Positions 7,304 to 11,829 of a DNA stretch of 28,489 nt are shown one piece after another; positions within the stretch are counted from its first letter, which is position 1; each line of letters opens with the position of its first letter. The notes beneath the pieces were generated by a model. That model worked only from the letters and a program-made list of their open reading frames with translations, searched no databases and was not told where the DNA came from. The translations under genes and the position numbers were made by a program. Source of the stretch: a virus; the IMG/VR virus record IMGVR_UViG_3300032287_000815, positions 1 through 28,489 of that record. One strand, written 5' to 3'.

Positions 7304-7662
7304 TCTAAGACCTCTGCCAATCTATCTATAACTTCTTGTTGGTCTTCTGTGGTATATACTATTTTAACTTTACTGTCTGCGTTGATTAAGCGCTCACTGA
7401 CATTCCAGTGCTTGACCCAACGTGTTGCAATCTCGCCATCTTTGGTTTTGTATTTTAGGTTATCTACGATAATACCAAAGTTCTTATCTTGTAAATCTAT
7501 AATGTCCTGCCAAAAGACATAGTTTTTATTACTGGGATCTACATAAGTGTGGACTATCTCGCCTTTTGAGTTAGCCATAGTTATAACGGTCATAGTGCCG
7601 CCATATTTTGATTCTTGTTCTATTGTTTGTAAAACTACAAACGGTCCTTGTGCTTGCTTCAT
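7300..7662 (-). CDS. Phage protein, unknown
   Basis: A 120-residue soluble protein, the middle gene of the three-gene set controlled by the promoter at 8059-8088. Both ends overlap neighbours by four bases (ATGA-type). Sequence features include an N-terminal beta-rich part (GPFVVLQTIEQESKYGGTMT, TMANSKGEIVHTYVDP) and a C-terminal acidic helix (EDQQEVIDRLAEVLE). The pattern of strands with GEIVHTYVD is reminiscent of small OB-like folds, but that is only an impression. No family recognised. Confidence 0.7.
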   Translation of the reverse strand: MKQAQGPFVVLQTIEQESKYGGTMTVITMANSKGEIVHTYVDPSNKNYVFWQDIIDLQDKNFGIIVDNLKYKTKDGEIATRWVKHWNVSERLINADSKVKIVYTTEDQQEVIDRLAEVLE

Positions 7663-8027
7663 ACAGTCTCCTTAATACCATTATTCATAAACTTTACCAA
7701 CGGATCAATCTTAAAGTATAACTTTGTTATTGGTAAACCTAGGGGAGATTTTAATACCCGACCATTTATACTCAATGTTTCCCAAAATGTATTATCATTA
7801 CAGGGAGTAATAGGTGCTCTGGTATTTGTTTGTTGATATTCAGTGATTTGTTCTGGCGTTGTATTGCGCTTAATGGTAATCTTATCGCCTTGAACAGCAA
7901 CGACTTCGCCCATGTAATCTTCGCAGACTCCAACTGCCAATGTTGTATATAGATTAACGGCTAATGCTCCTACGATTGGCTCTATGTCCAATTCTAATTC
8001 ATCTACTATTGGTAATATGTTTGTCAT
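7659..8027 (-). CDS. Phage protein, unknown; first gene of a three-gene operon
   Basis: A 122-residue acidic-to-neutral protein. ATG at 8027 is preceded by AAAGGAGACC, an excellent ribosome binding site, and by a sigma70-type promoter with a palindrome on its -10 element (8051-8088). The N terminus is acidic (IVDELELDIEPIV), the middle contains a strand-rich portion (YMGEVVAVQGDKITIKRN), and the C terminus reads KLYFKIDPLVKFMNN. This C-terminal motif recurs in an open but start-less frame just upstream (8146-8271), suggesting an old partial duplication. Function unknown; the separate promoter suggests regulation apart from the late genes. Confidence 0.75.
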   Translation of the reverse strand: MTNILPIVDELELDIEPIVGALAVNLYTTLAVGVCEDYMGEVVAVQGDKITIKRNTTPEQITEYQQTNTRAPITPCNDNTFWETLSINGRVLKSPLGLPITKLYFKIDPLVKFMNNGIKETV

Positions 8028-8050
8028 TTAGGTCTCCTTTGTTATTTGCC

Positions 8051-8088
8051 TATGCTATATTATAGCATAAAGTATTTATCTAAGTCAA
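8051..8088 (-). promoter_or_regulatory. Promoter with palindromic operator for the 8027-6839 operon
   Basis: On the minus strand, -35 TTGACT (8083-8088) and -10 TATAAT (8059-8064) are 18 bp apart. The -10 is the centre of a perfect 9-bp-arm palindrome at 8051-8069 (TATGCTATA, one base, TATAGCATA). A protein bound there would block RNA polymerase directly. The start codon lies about 30 bases downstream. Confidence 0.7.
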
Positions 8089-8110
8089 ATCTTTTTGTAT
8101 AGTTATATCC

Positions 8111-8141
8111 AAAAAAAAGCCCCAAATATTTGAGGCTTTTT
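8111..8141. terminator. Bidirectional intrinsic terminator
   Basis: A hairpin with arms AAAAAGCC and GGCTTTTT around a short AT loop, plus A- and T-runs that give a U-tract on either strand (eight Us on the minus strand). It ends the operon of the lipoprotein gene and insulates the next promoter at 8059-8088. Confidence 0.8.
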
Positions 8142-8145
8142 AGTG

Positions 8146-8271
8146 CTAGGTCTTTGCGACTTCGCTGTAGTAGGACTTGTCTAAGGGCATACTTTGGCAA
8201 ATAACATTTAGGAAAGGATCAACTATTTTAAAGAAGATTTTGCCTACTACACAACTATTTATCTCAGTTCT
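8146..8271 (-). pseudogene. Start-less open frame resembling the end of the downstream protein
   Basis: A minus-strand frame of 41 residues ending in TAG at 8146-8148 lies between the 58-residue gene and the terminator. It has no ATG, GTG or TTG near its beginning. It contains GKIFFKIVDPFLNVI, which aligns with KLYFKIDPLVKFMN at the C terminus of the 122-residue protein at 7659-8027; the DNA is also recognisably similar there. The simplest reading is a decayed partial duplicate of that gene. A gene with a rare start codon or a frameshifted tail of the 58-residue gene is possible, but no slip site is visible. The same stretch has 8-bp inverted arms (GTAGTAGG/CCTACTAC), so it may also be a structured 3' UTR. 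Confidence 0.35.
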
Positions 8272-8435
8272 TCAAGTTTCTTTTGTTTATTAAGTATTTC
8301 TTGTTGCAGTTCTGTTCGTTGTTCTTCTGCGGTCATTTCAGCGCGAATAACACGTATAGCCTGTGCAACTTCTTCGCCGGTGAATTGGCTATAAATGTCA
8401 CGCATTTGGTTGAGGCAGTCTTGCTGTCTAGTCAT
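8259..8435 (-). CDS. Small helical protein, third gene of the lipoprotein operon
   Basis: A 58-residue gene whose ATG (8435) overlaps the stop of the 167-residue gene (ATGA), implying translational coupling. The protein begins MTRQQDCLNQMRDIY and then runs as a charged helix (AEMTAEEQRTELQQ, NKQKKLEELR) likely to form a coiled coil. Cys7 is the only cysteine. It has no membrane segment. No family recognised; the coupling suggests a partner of the protein encoded just upstream. Confidence 0.65.
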   Translation of the reverse strand: MTRQQDCLNQMRDIYSQFTGEEVAQAIRVIRAEMTAEEQRTELQQEILNKQKKLEELR

Positions 8436-8935
8436 TGGTCTTCACTTAAAATGGTAAACAAGTATTCTGGGTTTTTACGCAGATATTCTCGTTTGAACTC
8501 AGCACAAACTTCTGCGAGTAGTTTAATGTCTGCTTCATAGATATGTTTTCTATGATCACCATAATTACTGTCTTCAATATCTTGCAATAAATCTTTTAGA
8601 CATTGGTATTCATACAATGATAGATAACAACTTGAATATTGTTTTCTAGCATAACTGCTAAAATGGCTGGCTAGGATAGATCGTTGTGCTGCCTTTGTAG
8701 GTGCCATCATATTCCAACCAGTGCCACCTGTGCCCACACTTGAATCCCAAAGACCTTTTTCGTTTATATCAGTGAGATTTCTAAGTTCATCAATGTTGAC
8801 GTTATCAATTAAAAGAACGGCAAGTTCTTTAGCAATGTTATAATTCCAACCGTGCTCTGCAAAATGAAAGTAGTCAAAGTCAATAGTTGGAATGGCACCA
8901 ATTGCTTGTTCAAAGTCTTTGGTAAGATTGGGCAT
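8432..8935 (-). CDS. Cytoplasmic protein of the lipoprotein operon, unknown
   Basis: A 167-residue protein. The ATG at 8935 (MPNLTKDFEQ) is chosen over an upstream in-frame ATG at 8986 because AGGAAAC sits eight bases before it and it follows the lipoprotein stop by one base (TAAAATG). It contains DYFHFAEHGWNYNIAKELAVLLIDN (about 20-45), a Gly-rich turn VGTGGTGWNM, and a C-terminal helical part with aromatic residues (SSCYLSLYEYQCLKDLL; EYLRKNPEYLF). There is no signal peptide or membrane segment, so it should be cytosolic. No known domain is recognised. Co-transcription with a lipoprotein suggests a two-compartment system, but this is inference. Confidence 0.75.
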   Translation of the reverse strand: MPNLTKDFEQAIGAIPTIDFDYFHFAEHGWNYNIAKELAVLLIDNVNIDELRNLTDINEKGLWDSSVGTGGTGWNMMAPTKAAQRSILASHFSSYARKQYSSCYLSLYEYQCLKDLLQDIEDSNYGDHRKHIYEADIKLLAEVCAEFKREYLRKNPEYLFTILSEDQ

Positions 8936-8936
8936 T

Positions 8937-9197
8937 TTAGTTTCCTGAGCAATAAACGATTCTAACTGCGTCATAGTCGCTGACATACTTGGCTAACTCG
9001 CCTTGACCTTTTCTGTGATAGTGCATTTGAACTGCCATGCGGCTAGTGTTCACCGCGGTGGTGTCCCAACGATGTTTGTCCATACATTGTTGTTCTGCTG
9101 AACTTACAACTGGAGTTGACTTTTTTGGTGTTTCATCGCCACCGCAGGCAACAATAGCAACGCCAATAACCAAACCTGCTAAAACTAATTTAATCAT
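8937..9197 (-). CDS. Phage-encoded lipoprotein
   Basis: An 86-residue protein with a classic lipoprotein signal: basic start MIKL, hydrophobic core to residue 17, and lipobox I15-V16-A17-C18. The residue after the lipidated Cys is Gly, not Asp, so export to the inner face of the outer membrane is expected in a Gram-negative host. A Thr/Pro/Ser linker (23-34) follows, then a small mature domain with two Cys (38 and 83) that could form one disulfide. RBS AGAGGAC lies before ATG. It is the first gene of an operon with its own near-consensus promoter and palindromic operator. Such solitary lipoproteins in phages often block receptors or DNA entry (for example T5 Llp). An Rz1-like spanin is less likely: it is not Pro-rich and has no Rz partner. 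Confidence 0.8.
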   Translation of the reverse strand: MIKLVLAGLVIGVAIVACGGDETPKKSTPVVSSAEQQCMDKHRWDTTAVNTSRMAVQMHYHRKGQGELAKYVSDYDAVRIVYCSGN

Positions 9198-9235
9198 AAT
9201 GTCCTCTGTGTGTGTGTTAAAGTGTTATGTTCTAC

Positions 9236-9278
9236 GCTGAACATAGTGTATTATACTATGTTCAGCAATTTAAGTCAA
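9236..9278 (-). promoter_or_regulatory. Promoter and palindromic operator for the lipoprotein operon
   Basis: Minus strand: -35 TTGACT (9273-9278), 17-bp spacer, -10 TATAAT (9250-9255). A perfect 12-bp-arm palindrome (GCTGAACATAGT, 7-base spacer) spans 9236-9266 and is centred on the -10. The -35 begins directly after the stop codon of the upstream gene. The same operator recurs at 10355-10385. Confidence 0.8.
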
Positions 9279-9279
9279 T

Positions 9280-9717
9280 TTACGCGGCTAAAGCAAGATC
9301 CGCATAATCATTGTAATCTAACCAAGTAGACCAATCTTCGCAGTCTATTTTAGAACGGACTTGAATTTTACTATATTGGTCATAGTCGTTAATCCAAGAT
9401 TTTTTGGAATAGTCTGGATCTTGTTCGCAGTTAAAGAGAACAGCCTTGATTTTTGGTAAATCTTTTGCTGGGTCCATACTGTAATATGTAAGACCAAGAC
9501 TGGCTTCTCCATAGAGACCTAATGAATCGGTATCACTGAATTGGATACCATCTACCATTACCATTTGAACTGGTAGCATTCGGGCTTTGGCTAACTTTGC
9601 CATTACCAAAGCACAATCTTGTGTGCCTCCAAGACCTCTAAAAAATACTTGTAATTCAATTTTTTGTGCTTCTTTTTTAACACCCCAAGTGTGTCCTAAA
9701 TTAAATAGATTTGCCAT
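9280..9717 (-). CDS. Phage protein under its own consensus promoter, unknown
   Basis: A 145-residue soluble protein with RBS AGGAG eight bases before ATG. It starts MANLFNLGHTWGVKKEAQKI and has a beta-rich character (IELQVFFRGLGGTQDC; PVQMVMVDGIQFSDTDSLGL) with an acidic C-terminal half containing many Asp, Tyr and Trp (DPDYSKKSWINDYDQYSK; CEDWSTWLDYNDYADLALAA). No known motif. It is transcribed from a perfect consensus promoter (9781-9809) that carries its own palindrome near the start site, so high but regulated expression is expected. Acidic, aromatic composition resembles DNA-mimic proteins only loosely; function unknown. Confidence 0.75.
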   Translation of the reverse strand: MANLFNLGHTWGVKKEAQKIELQVFFRGLGGTQDCALVMAKLAKARMLPVQMVMVDGIQFSDTDSLGLYGEASLGLTYYSMDPAKDLPKIKAVLFNCEQDPDYSKKSWINDYDQYSKIQVRSKIDCEDWSTWLDYNDYADLALAA

Positions 9718-9746
9718 TTTGTAATCTCCTGATTAAAGTTAAGTAA

Positions 9747-9809
9747 TACAGGACAGCACCTTACTGCCCTGTATGTATCTATTATACTACCAAAGTTATT
9801 TTGTGTCAA
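9747..9809 (-). promoter_or_regulatory. Perfect-consensus sigma70 promoter with downstream palindrome
   Basis: Minus strand: TTGACA (9804-9809), exactly 17 bp, TATAAT (9781-9786), a full match to the sigma70 consensus. Just downstream, over the expected transcript start and leader, lies an inverted repeat at 9747-9756/9764-9773 (TACAGGGCAG against CTGTCCTGTA, one mismatch, 7-base spacer). This palindrome differs in sequence from the lipoprotein operator but has the same 7-base spacer. Confidence 0.85.
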
Positions 9810-10259
9810 TTAAACGAACAAGCCTGCTTTTTTGGCTTTAGCCACTGCGTCTTTGCCAGTAAATACGAATTGGCTAATATCCAATTTGCTTACAGGAAGA
9901 CCAAGTTCGTGTTGAATGTTCATCTCAACGGTGCAGGCTTCTAACAAACCATTAAAGCCTTCCCAAGCGGCTTCTTTAACTTGGGCAATACTGGCAACAC
10001 CAGTGCGAACCAAATTCAATCCAACATAACAGGCTTTTTCAATACGGTCTCTATCAGCCTGCTCATATGCTTTCATAAAGTCATCACCATCAAGGGTGCT
10101 AACAATATTTTCCATATACTTCATATATGATTCTTGATCTTCTTTGATCATAGCAACATATATTGGACGCATAGCAGACCAAGCGTCGCTATGTTCTTTT
10201 TTTGGACCTGTTGCTTTAAGAGCATCAATCTCTGCTTTGCGTTGTTTTGCCTGTCCCAT
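9810..10259 (-). CDS. MGQAKQRKAEI-type protein, unknown
   Basis: A 149-residue mainly helical protein with RBS AGGAG before ATG. The N terminus MGQAKQRKAEIDALKA is a recurring leader in otherwise diverse bacterial and phage hypothetical proteins. The rest is amphipathic helix (YVAMIKEDQESYMKYMENIV; DRIEKACYVGLNLVRTG; KEAAWEGFNGLLEACTVEMN) ending in TGKDAVAKAKKAGLFV. No membrane segment or catalytic motif is visible. Two promoters lie upstream, one of them bearing the same operator as the lipoprotein operon, so the two are probably co-regulated. Confidence 0.75.
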   Translation of the reverse strand: MGQAKQRKAEIDALKATGPKKEHSDAWSAMRPIYVAMIKEDQESYMKYMENIVSTLDGDDFMKAYEQADRDRIEKACYVGLNLVRTGVASIAQVKEAAWEGFNGLLEACTVEMNIQHELGLPVSKLDISQFVFTGKDAVAKAKKAGLFV

Positions 10260-10292
10260 TTGTAAACTCCTGTTTAGTGTATGTAAGTGTAT

Positions 10293-10321
10293 ATTATAGC
10301 ACCAAAATCATTTAATGTCAA
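10293..10321 (-). promoter_or_regulatory. Proximal sigma70 promoter of the 149-residue gene
   Basis: Minus strand TTGACA (10316-10321), 17 bp, TATAAT (10293-10298), a perfect consensus. The leader downstream contains the direct repeat TACACT-TACA-TACACT but no clear palindrome, so this promoter may be constitutive. Confidence 0.8.
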
Positions 10322-10354
10322 TTAATGCTATTTGCCTTATGAACAGCGTTTTCT

Positions 10355-10397
10355 GCTGAACATAGTGTATTATACTATGTCCAGCATTTTGTGTCAA
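10355..10397 (-). promoter_or_regulatory. Distal promoter with second copy of the lipoprotein operator
   Basis: Minus strand TTGACA (10392-10397), 17 bp, TATAAT (10369-10374), perfect consensus. The palindrome at 10355-10366/10374-10385 is the same as at 9236-9266 except for one base in one arm. It lies about 110 bases upstream of the 149-residue gene, behind which the proximal promoter is placed in tandem. Confidence 0.8.
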
Positions 10398-10404
10398 TTA
10401 ACTG

Positions 10405-10593
10405 TTATTTTGCAACAACTTGACGGAAGTGCTCAAGTTCTTCAACAACGGTGTTAAACGACAAACTGTCATCAACATCGTAATAACAAGCAAGTCTATG
10501 CAACTCTTTGATCATGATCTCAACTTTAATGCTGGGATGTGCTCTAGCAAAGTCGTTGGTGAAAAAAGTTTTTTGTTTAGTAATAGTAGTCAT
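10405..10593 (-). CDS. Small phage protein, unknown
   Basis: A 62-residue protein. ATG at 10593 (MTTITKQKTFFTND) is preferred over an in-frame ATG at 10635 because the latter would leave almost no leader after the promoter at 10654-10682 and has no ribosome binding site; GAGAG-type purines precede the chosen start. The protein has NDFARAHPSIKVEIMIKELHRLACYYD and ends VVEELEHFRQVVAK, probably two helices. No family recognised. It lies behind two tandem promoters and shares its 5' leader with the small genes at 11.0-11.7 kb. Confidence 0.65.
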   Translation of the reverse strand: MTTITKQKTFFTNDFARAHPSIKVEIMIKELHRLACYYDVDDSLSFNTVVEELEHFRQVVAK

Positions 10594-10653
10594 CTCTAAC
10601 TCTCTTTCTGTGTGTGTAAAAATTTGTTGTTGCACTATTGCTTCAACACTTGT

Positions 10654-10696
10654 AGTATAACATATTTGCCAATTTGTGCCGATTATTTTGTGTCAA
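10654..10696 (-). promoter_or_regulatory. Promoter with tandem -35-like elements
   Basis: Minus strand -10 TATACT (10654-10659) with -35 TCGGCA (10677-10682) at 17 bp. A second element, TTGACACAAA (TTGACA at 10691-10696), lies exactly 14 bp further upstream. The transcribed leader matches the leader of the gene at 11477-11647, so this is a fourth member of that promoter-leader family. Confidence 0.6.
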
Positions 10697-10782
10697 TTTA
10701 TTTTTGCATGTTGTCGTTGTGCCACAACTTACAAATTTAACAAACTTGACACAAATTGTCTTTTCTGCTTGCTACAGTATCT

Positions 10783-10826
10783 ATTATACACTCACCAACC
10801 ATTTTGTGCCAATTTATTTGTGTCAA
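10783..10826 (-). promoter_or_regulatory. Promoter with the same tandem -35-like layout
   Basis: Minus strand -10 TATAAT (10783-10788), 18 bp, -35 TTGGCA (10807-10812), and TTGACACAAA with TTGACA at 10821-10826, again 14 bp upstream. It faces the gene at 10405-10593 from about 190 bases away. The stretch 10594-10959 holds only these two promoters, an AT-rich leader and the terminator at 10908-10937. Confidence 0.65.
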
Positions 10827-10907
10827 TTTTTGACTTAATCAAAGGGTTATTTTGTGGTTTTTTAACAACAAGCACACTAGTAGTAAAAAGTATTACATTT
10901 TGACCAC

Positions 10908-10937
10908 AAAAAAAGTGCTACATTTTGTAGCACTTTT
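10908..10937. terminator. Bidirectional intrinsic terminator after the 37-residue gene
   Basis: A perfect 11-bp stem (AAAAGTGCTAC at 10911-10921, GTAGCACTTTT at 10927-10937) with a five-base loop; the minus-strand transcript ends in seven Us. It closes the block of three leader-cassette genes. The stem contains GTGCTACA/TGTAGCAC, also found in the palindromes of those leaders. Confidence 0.85.
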
Positions 10938-10959
10938 GAGCACATTTTTAAGTTAGCGT

Positions 10960-11073
10960 TTATTTTCCCGTTTGTAGTTTAATAAGTGCTGTAAGTTTAG
11001 CAATTAACTCGGGTGTTAGCACCCAGTTATTTTGTTTTGCTAACTGATCAACTTGCTGTTTAATATTTTGCAT
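10960..11073 (-). CDS. 37-residue small protein with leader cassette
   Basis: A very short gene starting MQNIKQQVDQLAKQ and ending LTALIKLQTGK. ATG at 11073 has AGGGAC eight bases upstream, placed after the conserved leader (copy 1). The protein is a probable amphipathic helix pair (Gln/Lys/Leu-rich, one Trp). An intrinsic terminator follows 22 bases after the stop. A GGGTG/CACCC hairpin lies within the coding sequence. The promoter, RBS and terminator make it convincing despite its size; function unknown. Confidence 0.65.
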   Translation of the reverse strand: MQNIKQQVDQLAKQNNWVLTPELIAKLTALIKLQTGK

Positions 11074-11102
11074 TTTTAAGTCCCTATGTGTTATGTTGTA
11101 AG

Positions 11103-11151
11103 CACTATGCTACAACAAATACATTGTAGCATAGTGGCCATTTACGGTCTA
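11103..11151 (-). promoter_or_regulatory. Promoter-leader cassette, copy 1
   Basis: Minus strand -35 TAGACC (11146-11151), 17 bp, -10 TACAAT (11123-11128). The -10 lies in a perfect 13-bp-arm palindrome (CACTATGCTACAA, 8-base spacer) at 11103-11136. The cassette is shared with copies 2 and 3 almost base for base, including the flanking AAATAGA and AAATGGCC. Confidence 0.65.
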
Positions 11152-11152
11152 T

Positions 11153-11386
11153 TTAATTTACTACAGTATAGTAGTCGGTGTCCATAAGAAGCCAATACAA
11201 GTTTTCCGTAGGACCTGTGTCCTTGGGATAGTCCTGCGGCATTTGGTCCATTAAATTAAACCAATGTTGGTCGCTACAACGACCAAATGCCAGTTGGCAT
11301 TTTTTGCTCCAAGTTAGCCAGGATTTTGGCACATTATAAATTTGACCGCTATCCAGGTCTTTAATATTAACAACTACTTTTTGCAT
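11153..11386 (-). CDS. Small phage protein, unknown
   Basis: A 77-residue protein. ATG at 11386 (MQKVVVNIKDLDSG) is chosen because AAGGAAC lies eight bases upstream; the in-frame ATG 39 bases earlier falls inside the conserved leader and lacks a ribosome binding site. Sequence features: a short beta start (KVVVNIKDL), W-rich middle (SWLTWSKKCQLAFGRC; DQHWFNLMDQ) and C-terminal NLYWLLMDTDYYTVVN. Two Cys are seven residues apart, but no zinc motif is apparent. It has its own promoter-leader cassette (copy 2). Function unknown. Confidence 0.7.
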   Translation of the reverse strand: MQKVVVNIKDLDSGQIYNVPKSWLTWSKKCQLAFGRCSDQHWFNLMDQMPQDYPKDTGPTENLYWLLMDTDYYTVVN

Positions 11387-11411
11387 TTTAAGTTCCTTTG
11401 TATAAATGCTG

Positions 11412-11472
11412 TTTGTTGTAAGCACTATTGCTACAACAAATACATTGTAGCATAGTGGCCATTTAAGGTCTA
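11412..11472 (-). promoter_or_regulatory. Promoter-leader cassette, copy 2
   Basis: Minus strand -35 TAGACC (11467-11472), 17 bp, -10 TACAAT (11444-11449), identical core to copy 1. Downstream of the start, a 9-bp-arm inverted repeat (TTTGTTGTA/TACAACAAA) spans 11412-11440. The palindrome seen on the -10 in copy 1 is present with one inserted A. Confidence 0.65.
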
Positions 11473-11476
11473 TTTG

Positions 11477-11647
11477 TTATTTTACTACTGTAAGTGTAGT
11501 TGTTAATTTGTTAAGTTGGCGTTGGTAATGCTTTAACCAACTAATACAAATTTGTTTTGCTTGCTCATCAGTTGCTACTGCTATAGCCCCAGTTAAGTTT
11601 TTAATAACTTCATTTAACATTGTAATTTGACCTTGTTTGGTGATCAT
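11477..11647 (-). CDS. Small helical protein, unknown
   Basis: A 56-residue protein beginning MITKQGQITMLNEV. ATG at 11647 is preferred over an ATG 12 bases upstream because GGGA lies before it. The body is predicted helix (NEVIKNLTGAIAVAT; EQAKQICISWLKHYQRQLNK) with a polar Thr-rich C terminus. No known domain. It has promoter-leader cassette copy 3 and lies directly after the terminator at 11775-11807, so it is the first gene of the cassette block. Confidence 0.65.
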   Translation of the reverse strand: MITKQGQITMLNEVIKNLTGAIAVATDEQAKQICISWLKHYQRQLNKLTTTLTVVK

Positions 11648-11670
11648 AATATATCCCATTTGTGTTATGC

Positions 11671-11725
11671 TGTAGCACTATTGCTACAACACAAGTAGTT
11701 TAACATAGAGGCCATTTAAGATCTA
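11671..11725 (-). promoter_or_regulatory. Promoter-leader cassette, copy 3 (divergent)
   Basis: Minus strand -35-like TAGATC (11720-11725), 17 bp, -10 TAAACT (11697-11702). Leader palindrome TGTAGC-AATAGT-GCTACA at 11671-11688. Sequence between -35 and -10 matches copies 1 and 2, while the -10 and leader match the promoter at 10654-10659 better, so it links the two subgroups. Confidence 0.55.
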
Positions 11726-11774
11726 TTTGTTTAACTACGACTAAAGTATTATGACCTATGCGAAAGTAGTAGGC

Positions 11775-11807
11775 GAAAAAAAGCCCCAAGTATTTCTACC
11801 CGGGGCT
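11775..11807 (-). terminator. Intrinsic terminator after the 250-residue gene
   Basis: Minus-strand hairpin AGCCCC (11802-11807) / GGGGCT (11782-11787) followed by at least seven Us. It marks the end of the late tail transcription unit. Confidence 0.8.
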
Positions 11808-11829
11808 ATCAGTTATCGTAACAGTAAGA

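Noticed and set aside
11011-11024. Terminator at GGGTG/CACCC within the 37-codon gene
   Set aside because: It lies inside the coding frame, has no U-run, and a proper terminator follows at 10908-10937.
11103-11700. CRISPR array or phage mini-array from repeated about 80-bp units
   Set aside because: The repeats are promoters with leaders, separated by different genes of unequal length, and have no constant repeat-spacer pattern.
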